20,242 nucleotides of DNA from an uncultured bacterium (GCA_905214905.1 CAJMNK010000038.1:1-20242), one strand, 5' to 3'; shown: positions 1 through 8,979, counted from the stretch's first letter. The notes: generated by a model not told the origin, from the sequence alone. Numbers and translations: made by a program.

Positions 1-2
1 AC

Positions 3-103
3 GGAGAGCACATTAAGTGCTCTCCGGCTCGTGCGGAACTCGCGATCGACCTTATATATTTGCCCTCCCCGGGGCTCCCGCACAACGGGCCCTCGGTTGG
101 GTT
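3..103. repeat. Structured intergenic element, left copy
   Basis: A perfect 9-bp hairpin (3-25, loop ATTAA) is followed after 5 nt by GTGCGGAACTC (31-41). After 20 nt comes a GC block ending CCGGGGCTCCCG (62-80), then CAACG (83-87) and CTCGG (92-96). The same ordered blocks occur at 20135-20226 in the opposite orientation. There the stem sequence differs but pairing is kept, so it is either a conserved RNA structure or a repeat family. Which strand is functional is unknown. Confidence 0.6.
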
Positions 104-243
104 CTATCCCTTTGGCAGTCGCTTCGCTTCTGCCCTACTTTGCTGGTATGGCGGTTTGGCGTTGGATCGGTTCTTTCTGATATATGCTGGTTGCGGCTCT
201 TCTTTTGGGAGGAGTCGCTTTTTTGTTGCTAGGAGGTTGGCCC

Positions 244-1131
244 GTGGTTGATGGGGAGATTCGTTCTGATCTGCTTTCTGCGGATTGGAATGGCGAATGG
301 ATGCGTCTGCAAGCTGATCGGCGGCGGGCTGATGATTCTTTTGAATGGGATAAGCGGGCTCGGCATTTTCGGCCGTTGGAGACTGCCCCGTATGCCCGGG
401 ACTTTATGAAGCTGTTGGCGTTAAAGCCTGGTGAATCGGTGCTTGATATGGGGTGTGGGGCTGGGTCGATTGCTATTCCGCTTGCTCAGGCTGGGCATCC
501 TGTGATTGCAGCCGACTTCTCCCCCGCTATGTTGGGCACCCTTGATGCCGGCATTGAGTATTACGGGCTCGAGGGGCGCATAACGCCGCTTGAGCTTGCT
601 TGGGATGATGATTGGGATTTGGTTGGACCGGTCGCGAAAGCGGTGGATGTTGCCTTTGCCAGTCGGTCGGTTACGACGACCAATCTAAAAGATGCGCTTG
701 CCAAGCTTAATCGAACGGCTCGTCAGCGTTGTGCTGTCACGATGGTCGCCAACTCCAGCCCGCGCTATGATCTGCACTTGATGAACGCCATCGGCGCCTC
801 GGTTACCTGCAGCAATGGCTTTGTGTACGCCTTTAACATTCTCATTCAGATGGGTGCCCTGCCGCAGGTCACGTACTTTGAATCGCCTCGTCGCGATACC
901 TTCGATAGCCTTGAGGCAGGCGTGGCGGACTTTTCCCGCATGCTTGAGCATGGCAACGAGGATAAGGTCGACCGTCTGCGCGACTACATCGCCCAACACA
1001 TGATCGAGAATCCCCACGCCGGTGAGCCGGGCTCCAAGGGCGTGCCGCAGGGGTGCTATATGCTCGACCATATCCGTAAGGTTCGCTGGGCGTTTATTGC
1101 ATGGGAACCGGTCTCTGAATCCCGCTCGTAG
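244..1131 (+). CDS. Class I SAM-dependent methyltransferase
   Basis: This is a predicted cytosolic methyltransferase of about 295 aa that uses S-adenosylmethionine; its substrate is unknown. The nucleotide-binding motif I reads LDMGCGAGS, followed by the acidic ADFSPAML segment typical of the Rossmann-like fold. GTG at 244 is the preferred start because a perfect AGGAGG lies at 231-236, 7 nt upstream. An in-frame ATG at 184 has no ribosome binding site and would add a hydrophobic stretch unlike this cytosolic family. The first half uses many T/G-ending codons, while from about base 720 usage shifts to the C-ending style of the neighbouring genes. That could mark recombination between homologues. 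It stands alone between the left-edge repeat and yhbY, so context gives no substrate. The family call is firm and the function open. Confidence 0.85.
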   Translation: MVDGEIRSDLLSADWNGEWMRLQADRRRADDSFEWDKRARHFRPLETAPYARDFMKLLALKPGESVLDMGCGAGSIAIPLAQAGHPVIAADFSPAMLGTLDAGIEYYGLEGRITPLELAWDDDWDLVGPVAKAVDVAFASRSVTTTNLKDALAKLNRTARQRCAVTMVANSSPRYDLHLMNAIGASVTCSNGFVYAFNILIQMGALPQVTYFESPRRDTFDSLEAGVADFSRMLEHGNEDKVDRLRDYIAQHMIENPHAGEPGSKGVPQGCYMLDHIRKVRWAFIAWEPVSESRS

Positions 1132-1248
1132 CCCGTTCACAGCCCGAGCTGCCCATCACCTCGGCATCCGCATTCTTTGCGAACTGGGCAAACGCGCCCC
1201 ACACCGCGCCGTTCCTGCGCTATCGTGGGACAGCTCACGTAGATTAAG

Positions 1249-1263
1249 GCCCCGTCGCGGGGC
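1249..1263 (+). promoter_or_regulatory. GC-rich hairpin in the yhbY leader
   Basis: GCCCCG-TCG-CGGGGC forms a perfect 6-bp stem about 26 nt before the yhbY start. No T-run follows, so it is not a typical terminator. It could shape the yhbY 5' leader. I see no convincing promoter hexamers in 1132-1289. Confidence 0.35.
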
Positions 1264-1289
1264 GCCCCATACATAGAAAGCGAGAACCC

Positions 1290-1589
1290 ATGGCACTGAC
1301 AGGAGCCCAGGTCAAGCAGCTTCGCAGCATGGCCCATCACCTCAACCCCGCCATCATCATCGGTAAGTCCGATGTCAACGAGGGCACCGTCGAGCAGACG
1401 GTCGCCTACCTGGAGAAGCACGAGCTCGTTAAGTGCTCCGTGCTCGATGGCTCCAGTCTTTCCGCCCGCGAGGCCGCCGAAGAGCTCGCTGAGCGCTGCC
1501 ACGCCGAGGTCGTCCAGGTCATCGGCCGCAAGTTCTCGCTGTATCGCGAGTCCTCGCGCAAGGACATCGAGAAGATCAAGCTCGTCTAA
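1290..1589 (+). CDS. yhbY: YhbY-type CRM-domain RNA-binding protein
   Basis: This is a 99-aa protein of the CRM/YhbY family, which associates with pre-50S ribosomal subunits in bacteria. The N-terminal LTGAQVKQLRSMAHHLNP and the following IIIGKSDVNEGTVEQ are the signature of the family, including the GKxxxN-like loop. The C-terminal VQVIGRKFSLYRES matches the last strand of the fold. The length fits the usual 95-105 aa. The ribosome binding site upstream of ATG 1290 is weak (GAAAGCGAG). It is followed by a strong intrinsic terminator at 1628-1660, so it is probably monocistronic or at the end of a unit with the methyltransferase. Its role is inferred from the family; no unusual features are seen. 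Confidence 0.93.
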   Translation: MALTGAQVKQLRSMAHHLNPAIIIGKSDVNEGTVEQTVAYLEKHELVKCSVLDGSSLSAREAAEELAERCHAEVVQVIGRKFSLYRESSRKDIEKIKLV

Positions 1590-1627
1590 GAGCCAATGAT
1601 CCGGCGAGCCAACACATAGCAAGCTTA

Positions 1628-1660
1628 CGGGTGCCCAAGTACTTCGGGCGCCCGTTTTTT
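1628..1660 (+). terminator. Intrinsic terminator of yhbY
   Basis: A 9-bp stem, CGGGTGCCC pairing with GGGCGCCCG around an 8-nt loop, is followed directly by six T residues. The T-run overlaps the stop codon of the convergent regulator gene, so the two units meet here. Confidence 0.9.
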
Positions 1661-4658
1661 ATCGCTCGACCAGCACGCGATTGAGCCGTCCCTCCACCAA
1701 GCGCTCGTATAGACGCCGCGTCTCGGGCTCGGGCACGCCATTGACCTGCTCCCTCAGATGGTGCATATGCCCGCTGTACAGCTCGACGATATCGCGCCGC
1801 CGCCCCGCCGCACTGTAGACGCGCATGGCGCAGCGCACCATATCCTCACGCGCCGTTTCCTGCCGAAGCCCCGACTCCGCCAGCCAAATCGCCGACTGCA
1901 GGTCGTTTTCTTCTAGAGCGGCATTTGCCCCCTTAATCATGCAATCGATGTACTTTGACTGCATAATGCGCCGCATGCGCAAAAAGTAGGTTGGATTACA
2001 GCCATTGGGAACATACAGCGGTCCGGCATAAAGCTGCTCAATCTTAAGGCACAGCTCAACTAAATGGGGCCCGCGCGCACCCGTGCGATTTCCCAAAACC
2101 TCGCGGCTTATCTGGTCAAACAGCCGTACATCGGTCTTGACGTAGTCGCCGTTGAGTCCGATGCATTCATTTTGGATGAGCACACACGACTTGCCATCCG
2201 GCGTCGGTCCCAAAGCCGACCGCAAGCGCGATATCGTCGAGTACAGGTTGTTGCGGGCGCTATTGAACTCGGCATGGGGCCACAACTCCATTGCCAGCGT
2301 CTCGCGGTCGACGAGCGCATCCATGCCCAGTGCAAGCCGCTCGGCAAGCGTCGCCGCCTTCTTGCGGCGCCACATTTTGTCCGTGATGGGAAACCCGTCG
2401 CGCTCGGCGCGGAACGCACCAAACATGCGAATCTCGATATGGTCGATGGTATCAACGGCTTCAACCTCGCCAGCCTGGAACAGGCGCTCGCCCTCCCCTT
2501 CCAAATCGTCGCGCAGCGAGTACCGCGACAGCTCGCGCACGGGAAGCTTCTTGCGAATCCTGGTCGCCGGCTCGCCCAGACAATGCATGGCAAGGCGCGC
2601 AAAGAGCCGATACGATGGTTCCAGAATCCCCGCGCGATTCATGGACATCCAGGCCGCAAGATCGCTATCTCGCCCCGCGCAAGCCAAATGCAGCGCCACC
2701 ATCCAGGCTTCTGCACCACCAACCTGCGTCTGGCTTATATCGAGCAACTCCGCTTCCTCGCGTACCGAAACCATCGAGGTGTTACGCAGATACGCCGCGC
2801 GCTCCAGCAGCAATGCGTTATCGCGCATGTACGCAATCGACTCCTCGGCAAGTTTGAGCACTTGGACCGCACGGAACTTTGCATTAACCGGCCGTCCCTC
2901 TGCCAGCGACTGCCAGCCTTCTAGCAACAGGCCAAACAGCTGAATCTGGTTGTCGCGCATGCGCACGGCAAAACGATCGAGCTCGTTGAACGCCGCGTCG
3001 TCGGTTACCGGCAGGCCGGAAAGGAGCCGCCGTGCCGCCAACACCATGCGCACCCAGATAGCCATCGCCTTAAGCCCACGCACGTCGAGCGCCTCCCGCA
3101 CCACCGTCATCTCGTCGTCGCGCTCGTCGGTTCCCGTAAACGACCCGTCAAAGAGCTCCACCAGCATGCTATCGGCCCGTATAACAATCCCCGCGATGTC
3201 GAGCTCACAGTCGTAGGCCTTGCTCGTTTTGAGCTGCTGTAGAACGCCGCCGTCATCTCCCCGTTCGGTCAGGCATCGCTTGACCTCGATATGCGCGGAC
3301 AGCATGTCGAGTGCGGTGTGGGACGTCTCTATTTCTGGCACGGCCAGGTTCGTAGGAAGCCCAAGCCCGTTGTCCCCATAGCAAACAGCCGTCAGTGTCT
3401 GGGCCACCCTCCATGAAACAGGGTCTATTTCGCAGGCCGCCCGTTCGCCCCCGCGCTCGATGACCGATGCCATATAGCGAGCGAGCTTTGTATTGGACAC
3501 GCTGACCGCCGCCAGATATACGCCGAGCGCCTCAGCAGGCGTTGGCTCTGGAGCCGGATCGTCGGCATCGATCGTGCCCAGCGCTGCCCGGCAGATATCG
3601 GCCCCGTGCCCCGTCAGAGCCAGATCGACCCCATACTGCCCAGCAAGTTCAAGGACCGCTTCACGGTCCAAAAAGGCGTCCGCCAGGCCCATCGCCGCAT
3701 CGCATCTACCCGCCTTAAGCAAAATCCGGGCCGCCCTCGGAACAAGCTCGGGGCGAACCTCGGCCACCAACTTGCGCAAGCGCAAGCGTCCGTTATCCTC
3801 CGTGCCCAGACACGTAAAACTCCGCTCGGCGGGATCCAAGCCAAAGATCGGGTAGTCGCGTACAAAGTAGGACTGGTCGACCATCGACAACCTCACCCCA
3901 CAAGCCTCGAGTTCTGCGATATTGCCCTCGCCCATCAAAACCATGAGACATGCCACGCAAAACAGCGCATTATTGTCGAGCGAAGCCAGATCGACAAGTG
4001 CCGCGCCATATACGTTGACAATCTCGTTTTCGAGCAGACCGGCTACGTCGCCTTGGCCATACAGACCCGTCTGCAATGCCGAGACGAGCTCGGGCACGCC
4101 CTGCGTAAGCTGATAAAAGTCGAGCGATGTGCTGATCGAAAACGCCGATGCCCACGCCGAATACTCATAGGCATGCACCTTGAGCATCTGCGCATTGATC
4201 TTAACCGAATCGCCCAGCCCATGAATCAGCTGACGATTTGAAGGACGGCAGGAGATAAAGACCCCTATCCCCATAGCGCGCAGGCCGCGAATCCTGTCGA
4301 TGAGGTCTTCGGTATCGTGCTGATCGAGGTTTGGCACATTATCAATCGCGATAAGGGAGTGCGGTTTGTCTTTGAGTTCTTCGGTAACCACCTCGAGCTG
4401 CATAAACACCTCGCGCCCAATGGCGCGATCGGCCTCGATAATCCGCACGGGGCCTCGCGTCGGGTCGCATTTAACCTCATGGGTGTACTGCAGCAGCACC
4501 GAGGTCTTCCCAAACCCGTCGGGCGCATAAAGAACCACGATGCCGGCTTTTCGGCCCTTGGCGATAAGCTCATTCATCAAGCGTTCGCGTCGCACCATAT
4601 AGCCTCCGCCCAGCGGCATCAGCTCGAGGTCGTCTATACCGCTCAAATCGTTTACCAT
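1659..4658 (-). CDS. Large P-loop ATPase / BTAD transcriptional regulator
   Basis: This is a 999-aa regulator with a MalT/AfsR-like plan. A P-loop NTPase lies at the N-terminus: Walker A APDGFGKTS at residues 45-53 and Walker B-like SLIAIDN at about 101-107. A long helical middle region has no motif I can name. A winged-helix DNA-binding domain of the SARP/OmpR type follows at about 728-830 (IEIRMFGAF...WRRKKAATLAERLAL...NLYSTISRLRSALG). A helical BTAD-like domain (about 835-990) ends the protein. ATG 4658 is preceded by GAGGAG at good spacing. Proteins of this design are likely ATP-dependent, ligand-sensing activators. It has no co-oriented partner, so its target is unknown; inverted CGCAAG/CTTGCG motifs in its upstream region might be autoregulatory sites. 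No frameshift is seen. Confidence 0.85.
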   Translation of the reverse strand: MVNDLSGIDDLELMPLGGGYMVRRERLMNELIAKGRKAGIVVLYAPDGFGKTSVLLQYTHEVKCDPTRGPVRIIEADRAIGREVFMQLEVVTEELKDKPHSLIAIDNVPNLDQHDTEDLIDRIRGLRAMGIGVFISCRPSNRQLIHGLGDSVKINAQMLKVHAYEYSAWASAFSISTSLDFYQLTQGVPELVSALQTGLYGQGDVAGLLENEIVNVYGAALVDLASLDNNALFCVACLMVLMGEGNIAELEACGVRLSMVDQSYFVRDYPIFGLDPAERSFTCLGTEDNGRLRLRKLVAEVRPELVPRAARILLKAGRCDAAMGLADAFLDREAVLELAGQYGVDLALTGHGADICRAALGTIDADDPAPEPTPAEALGVYLAAVSVSNTKLARYMASVIERGGERAACEIDPVSWRVAQTLTAVCYGDNGLGLPTNLAVPEIETSHTALDMLSAHIEVKRCLTERGDDGGVLQQLKTSKAYDCELDIAGIVIRADSMLVELFDGSFTGTDERDDEMTVVREALDVRGLKAMAIWVRMVLAARRLLSGLPVTDDAAFNELDRFAVRMRDNQIQLFGLLLEGWQSLAEGRPVNAKFRAVQVLKLAEESIAYMRDNALLLERAAYLRNTSMVSVREEAELLDISQTQVGGAEAWMVALHLACAGRDSDLAAWMSMNRAGILEPSYRLFARLAMHCLGEPATRIRKKLPVRELSRYSLRDDLEGEGERLFQAGEVEAVDTIDHIEIRMFGAFRAERDGFPITDKMWRRKKAATLAERLALGMDALVDRETLAMELWPHAEFNSARNNLYSTISRLRSALGPTPDGKSCVLIQNECIGLNGDYVKTDVRLFDQISREVLGNRTGARGPHLVELCLKIEQLYAGPLYVPNGCNPTYFLRMRRIMQSKYIDCMIKGANAALEENDLQSAIWLAESGLRQETAREDMVRCAMRVYSAAGRRRDIVELYSGHMHHLREQVNGVPEPETRRLYERLVEGRLNRVLVER

Positions 4659-5045
4659 GCCCGCTCCTCAACTCGACCGTATGGACACTGTAACCGCAAG
4701 ACCATACAAGCCGCGCTATGAATAGAGCGACCTTGCGTTTTAGGTTGTCTTTTGGTACGCAAGCGGCAAGTTTTTGTACAGCGAGGGCCGATTGTTATTA
4801 ATCCCCCGACTAATCGGTCTTTAAGCAGGTAAATGAGCTTGTCAGCTTGTCCCATCTAAGCGGCAGTGTAACGCAAATGAACAAGGTTCAGCTATGTCAT
4901 TCAACTCGCCTAGCACCCGCTACCGTCTACGACCTTTTGGTGGCATTTTTGCATAGAATCTGGTATGGAATGAATCAAACTGTTGGGCATCCGGCATTCG
5001 TCAAGCTTGCGGCAAGATTTTGGTCAAGCGGGCGGAGAGGGATAA
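4659..5045. other. Gene-free spacer upstream of the BTAD regulator
   Basis: About 390 bp carry no convincing gene. The base composition is more AT-rich than the flanks, as expected for a promoter region. Inverted hexamers CGCAAG (4695-4700), CTTGCG (4732-4737) and CGCAAG (4758-4763) lie 37-104 bp upstream of the regulator start. A plus-strand ORF starting at 4847 runs into the nagB antisense and has no ribosome binding site, so I do not call it. Confidence 0.5.
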
Positions 5046-5072
5046 CAAAAAGGCCCCCGCAAAGCGGAGGCC
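5046..5072 (-). terminator. Intrinsic terminator of nagB
   Basis: On the minus strand a 9-bp GC stem (GGCCTCCGC / GCGGGGGCC, loop TTT) is followed by TTTTTG. It lies about 35 bp past the nagB stop codon and closes that unit. Confidence 0.9.
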
Positions 5073-5106
5073 TTAGGCAAGGCTATGTCGAGATGCAGGA
5101 TTCGCG

Positions 5107-5835
5107 CTACTCGCAGAGCGAAAGGGCGGCCTCGTCGGCAACGACAACGCAGTTGGTGTGCAGCTGCAGGATCGAAGCCGGGCACGCGGGCGTAACCGGA
5201 CCATAGCACATGTCATGCACGGCCTGAGCCTTGGCCTCGCCGTTGGCGACGACTAGGATCATGCGGGCATACATGATGGTCTGGGTACCCATGGTGTAGG
5301 CCTGACGGGGAACATCGTCGATGCTGTCGAACAGGCGGCTGTTGGCCTGAATGGTGCTCTCGGTGAGGTCGACGCAGTGCGTGCCCTTGGAAAAGTGGTC
5401 ATCGGGCTCGTTGAAACCGATGTGGCCGTTGTTGCCAATGCCGAGCAGCTGCAGATCCGGGTAACCGGCGGCGGCGACGATCTTGTCGTACTCAGAGCAG
5501 GCAGCGGCGGCGTCGGGGTTGGAACCGTCGGGCACATGCGTGTTGTTCAGGTCGATGTTGATGTGATCGAAGAAGTTCTCACGCATGAAGTAGTGATAGC
5601 TCTGGGGATCGTCGTGCGAAAGGCCGCGATACTCGTCCAGGTTGTAGGTGCTGACCTCGGCAAAGTCGACGTCGCCCTTCTCGTACCAAGCAGCGAGCTG
5701 CTTGTAGGCACCGATCGGGGTGGAGCCGGTGGCAAGACCCAGCACGCAATCGGGCTTGAGGATAACCTGCGCCGAGATGATATTGGCGGCCTTGCGGCTC
5801 ATATCCTCGTAGTCTTTAGCTTTAATGATCTTCAT
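5107..5835 (-). CDS. nagB: Glucosamine-6-phosphate deaminase
   Basis: NagB converts glucosamine-6-phosphate to fructose-6-phosphate and ammonia, feeding amino sugars into glycolysis in the cytosol. The 242-aa product has the family's usual length. The phosphate loop GLATGSTPIGAY lies at 33-44. YNLDEY (64-69) holds the general-base Asp, and GIGNNGHIGFNEP (132-144) holds the catalytic His and Glu. ATG 5835 is chosen because AAAGGA lies 6 nt upstream and the protein then starts MKIIKAKDYE like other NagB. An in-frame extension to 5913 is not family-like. It ends in a strong terminator. Its 272-bp upstream leader holds two hairpins and separates it from the PTS IIA gene on the same strand, so separate or attenuated transcription is likely. 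Confidence 0.97.
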   Translation of the reverse strand: MKIIKAKDYEDMSRKAANIISAQVILKPDCVLGLATGSTPIGAYKQLAAWYEKGDVDFAEVSTYNLDEYRGLSHDDPQSYHYFMRENFFDHINIDLNNTHVPDGSNPDAAAACSEYDKIVAAAGYPDLQLLGIGNNGHIGFNEPDDHFSKGTHCVDLTESTIQANSRLFDSIDDVPRQAYTMGTQTIMYARMILVVANGEAKAQAVHDMCYGPVTPACPASILQLHTNCVVVADEAALSLCE

Positions 5836-6107
5836 TACGCGTCCTTTCTCGTACAAGAGAGGCAAGGCTCCCCTTACAAGCACTTGCCCGCGGCCCGCGT
5901 CGGCCGCAACCAACGTGTGCGGCCACCAGGGCGAGGTCGCGTAATGTATGTGTCTCGTGTCTAGCCGCGTCGAGGCCCCTGCCCGTCCACGGTGACCCGA
6001 AGCCTTTTAGCTTCGGACAAATCCCATCTTGCCACGGAGGGCGTCCTCTTTCAAGGGCGCCCTCCGTAAACGTGTTTGAATTGTAGGCTAATGGCCACGT
6101 GCACTTG
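5836..6107 (-). promoter_or_regulatory. Structured spacer between PTS IIA gene and nagB
   Basis: The 272-bp region holds a 10-bp perfect stem (ACGGAGGGCG / CGCCCTCCGT, 6034-6067) just past the IIA stop codon. A 7-bp stem (CCGAAGC / GCTTCGG, 5997-6016) follows. Neither is followed by a T-run on the minus strand, so they are not classical terminators. They could be read-through or leader structures controlling nagB. I see no confident promoter. Confidence 0.45.
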
Positions 6108-6605
6108 CTAGCGCTCGCGAGCAACGATGAGCTGGTCCATCTCTTCGACATGCGCACCAACGGAGCCCTTGATACTCGAGAACTCAACGGAGTTGCACAC
6201 CAAGATGGGAACCGTCACATCATAGCCCTCGGCAGCAATTGCCTCACGATCGAACTCAATGAGTACATCGCCCTTGTGGACGATGTCACCCACTTGCGCA
6301 TGTACGGTAAAGTGCTTGCCCTCGAGCTGAACAGTGTCCAAGCCAACGTGGATGAGCACGTCCAAGCCATCGACCGTGTTAAGCGCAACGGCGTGTCCCG
6401 TGGGAAAAATAGCCTCGACCTTGGCGTCTGCTGGCGCAATCACGCGCGTACCCGTAGGCTGAATCGCCACGCCCTGGCCCAACAGGCCGGTGGCAAATGT
6501 CTGGTCATTGACCTCGGACAACGAAATGACGTCGCCCGAGATGGGAGCATCCAGCGTAAGGACTCGACCACGCATACCAAAAGACCTTAGGACTTTAGTG
6601 AACAT
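6108..6605 (-). CDS. crr: Glucose-type PTS EIIA protein
   Basis: This is a 165-aa EIIA(Glc) family protein that relays phosphate from HPr to a PTS EIIB and can have regulatory roles. The motif DVLIHVGLDTV places the phosphorylated His at residue 86. The second conserved active-site His is in FPTGHAVAL (residue 71). GVAIQPTG and KVEAIFPTGH are typical of the family. The start is ATG 6605, close behind a GAGGGGGAG ribosome binding site; an upstream extension to 6626 is not needed. It is a stand-alone IIA domain with no IIB or IIC nearby, so it must serve transporters encoded elsewhere. The position between glmM and nagB suggests, but does not prove, a role in amino-sugar uptake. The symbol follows the family; orthology to enteric Crr is inferred. 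Confidence 0.92.
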   Translation of the reverse strand: MFTKVLRSFGMRGRVLTLDAPISGDVISLSEVNDQTFATGLLGQGVAIQPTGTRVIAPADAKVEAIFPTGHAVALNTVDGLDVLIHVGLDTVQLEGKHFTVHAQVGDIVHKGDVLIEFDREAIAAEGYDVTVPILVCNSVEFSSIKGSVGAHVEEMDQLIVARER

Positions 6606-6676
6606 GCTCCCCCTCGGACATACCAATCGACCAAAATAGCCTTAACAGTTTACCACTTGGCACTCGTTTTTGACCA

Positions 6677-8014
6677 TTAGGGAAGTTCGCGCTTGACAAC
6701 CTCGACGATGTCGTCGACAACGCGCTGGGTCAGCTCGTGCGTCTCGGCCTCGGCCATAACGCGGACCAGCGGCTCGGTACCGCTCGGACGCACCAGAATG
6801 CGGCCGCGACCATTGAGCTCCTTCTCGGCGGCAGCGACGGCATCCCAGATAGGCTGGCAATCGTCCAGACCAGCCTTGTTGTCGGAATGCACGTTGACGA
6901 GTACCTGCGGGTACTTCTTCATGATGCCGGCAAGATCGGTGAGGGTACGACCGGTGCGCTTGAGCACGGCCAATAGCTGCAGTGCCGTCACCAGACCGTC
7001 GCCGGTGGTGTTGTGCTCCAGGAAGATGATGTGGCCGGACTGCTCGCCGCCGATGACGGCGCCATCCGCGAGCATACGCTCCAGAACGTAGCGGTCGCCC
7101 ACGGCGGTCTGAACCATCTCGAAGCCCTGCTCCTTCATAGCGATGGAGAAGCCCAGGTTGCACATGACGGTCGAGACGATCTCGGAGTTGGCGAGCTTGC
7201 CGCGAGCGGCCAGATCGGAGCCGCAGATAGCCAGGATGTAGTCGCCGTCGATCTCGTTGCCCTCACTGTCCACGAACAGTACGCGGTCGGCGTCGCCGTC
7301 GTGGGCCAGACCGATGTCAGCATGGGTGCGCAGCACGAGCTCGCGCAGAGGCTCGAGGTGCGTAGAGCCGCACTCGACATTGATGTCGGTGCCGCAGTAA
7401 TCGGTGTTGATGGCATGGACCGTGGCACCCAGGCGCTGCAGCGCGGCGGGCGTAGTCTGGCAGGAAGCACCGTGACCGCAGTCGACGGCAACAACCAGGC
7501 CATCGAGCTTAAGGCCGTCGAGCGTGCTGATGGCATGATCGACATAGGCCTTGCGGGCGTCTTTCATCTTGATGATGTGACCCACACCGGCGCCGGTCGG
7601 CAGCGTGTCGGCAGCCATGGCCTCCTCGGACATGACCCAGGCGCTGATCTCTTCCTCGACAGCATCGGGAAGCTTCATGCCCTTGCGGCTAAAGAACTTG
7701 ATGCCGTTGAACTCCGGCGGATTATGCGAAGCGGAGATGACGATGCCGCCGTCGAGCTCGTTTTGGACGGTGAGCAGCGCCACGGCCGGCGTAGGGATAA
7801 CGCCGCAGCAATGCGGACGGCCGCCCTCTGCCATAATGCCAGCGGTCAGAGCACTCTCGAGCATGGTACCCGAAAGACGCGTGTCGCGGCCGATGCAGAT
7901 GTCCGGGCCAAGGAACTTGGTCGCCGCGCGGCCCAGGCGAAACGCGAGGTCGCACGAGAGGTCGGCATTGGCGACGCCACGGACGCCGTCGGTACCGAAG
8001 ATGTTCTGGGGCAT
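6677..8014 (-). CDS. glmM: Phosphoglucosamine mutase
   Basis: GlmM interconverts glucosamine-6-phosphate and glucosamine-1-phosphate on the route to UDP-GlcNAc for peptidoglycan. The 445-aa length is standard. The phosphorylated Ser is residue 96 in ISASHNPPEFNGIK. The metal loop is DGDADR, the sugar loop is GGEQSGH, and the phosphate loop RPSGTEPLVRV lies near the C-terminus. The N-terminus NIFGTDGVRG is characteristic. ATG 8014 has AAGGAG about 8 nt upstream. It lies on the same strand as the PTS IIA gene 71 bp downstream and may be co-transcribed with it. GlmM and NagB act on the same substrate in opposite directions, so this block sits at the branch between cell-wall synthesis and catabolism. 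Confidence 0.98.
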   Translation of the reverse strand: MPQNIFGTDGVRGVANADLSCDLAFRLGRAATKFLGPDICIGRDTRLSGTMLESALTAGIMAEGGRPHCCGVIPTPAVALLTVQNELDGGIVISASHNPPEFNGIKFFSRKGMKLPDAVEEEISAWVMSEEAMAADTLPTGAGVGHIIKMKDARKAYVDHAISTLDGLKLDGLVVAVDCGHGASCQTTPAALQRLGATVHAINTDYCGTDINVECGSTHLEPLRELVLRTHADIGLAHDGDADRVLFVDSEGNEIDGDYILAICGSDLAARGKLANSEIVSTVMCNLGFSIAMKEQGFEMVQTAVGDRYVLERMLADGAVIGGEQSGHIIFLEHNTTGDGLVTALQLLAVLKRTGRTLTDLAGIMKKYPQVLVNVHSDNKAGLDDCQPIWDAVAAAEKELNGRGRILVRPSGTEPLVRVMAEAETHELTQRVVDDIVEVVKRELP

Positions 8015-8062
8015 AGGATCGCTCCTTCCCTAGCAGGCGATATACAACCGCCCACCCTAGTC

Positions 8063-8107
8063 GAAAAAGAAAAGCGGGACCCGCCGAGGAATCGGCAGGC
8101 CCCGCTT
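8063..8107 (-). terminator. Intrinsic terminator of rplM-rpsI
   Basis: A long hairpin (AAGCGGG...CCCGCTT, 8072-8107, with a second paired block inside) is followed on the minus strand by TTCTTTTTC. It lies about 30 bp after the rpsI stop codon. Confidence 0.9.
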
Positions 8108-8137
8108 GTACATTGTATCTCGAAAGGAGATAAAACC

Positions 8138-8533
<396 letters not shown>

Positions 8534-8535
8534 CT

Positions 8536-8979
8536 TTAAGCCTCCAGCTCAATCTTCGTGGGGTTCTGGGCAGCATGCGGATGCTCGGCACCAGCGTAGA
8601 CCTTAAGCTTGGTCATCTGGGCACGGCCGAGGGTGGTCTTGGGCAGCATACCGCGAACGGCGCGCTCGATGACCTTCTCCGGGTGCTTCTCCATAGCCTG
8701 GCGGAAGCTCTCAGCCTTGAGGCCGCCGTTGTAGCCGCTGTGGCGATAATAGGTCTTCGTGTCGGCCTTGTTACCGGTAAGCTGGACCTTATCGGCGTTG
8801 ATGACGACAACGAAGTCGCCGCAGTCGCTGTTGGGCGTGAACTGGGGCTTGTTCTTACCGCGCAGGATCATTGCGATCTGGGTGGCAAGGCGGCCCAGGA
8901 CAGCACCATCGGCGTCGACGAGAACCCAGTTGCGCTGGACCTCGCCCTGCTTGGCGTAGTGAGTCGATTTCGAAATCAC
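8536..8979 (-). CDS. rplM: 50S ribosomal protein L13
   Basis: L13 is an early-assembly 50S protein. The 147-aa product carries WVLVDADGAVLGRLATQIAMILRGKNKP and the C-terminal half GMLPKTTLGRAQMTKLKVYAGAEHPHAAQNP, both diagnostic. The start codon is GTG at 8979, with GGAGGA 7 nt upstream. It is the first gene of the two-gene rplM-rpsI operon. A promoter at 9046-9073 leaves a leader of about 60 nt with paired segments, which may be a site of autoregulation. Confidence 0.98.
   Translation of the reverse strand: MISKSTHYAKQGEVQRNWVLVDADGAVLGRLATQIAMILRGKNKPQFTPNSDCGDFVVVINADKVQLTGNKADTKTYYRHSGYNGGLKAESFRQAMEKHPEKVIERAVRGMLPKTTLGRAQMTKLKVYAGAEHPHAAQNPTKIELEA

Noticed and set aside
184..243. Longer methyltransferase starting at ATG 184 with an N-terminal hydrophobic segment
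   Set aside because: There is no ribosome binding site before 184, while GTG 244 has a perfect AGGAGG at ideal spacing.
4847..5206. Small plus-strand gene in the regulator/nagB spacer
   Set aside because: It has no ribosome binding site, runs across the nagB terminator and into nagB antisense, and has no recognisable content.
5836..6107. glmS-type ribozyme or amino-sugar riboswitch
   Set aside because: The conserved glmS core is not recognisable, and the gene downstream is nagB rather than glmS; only simple hairpins are seen.
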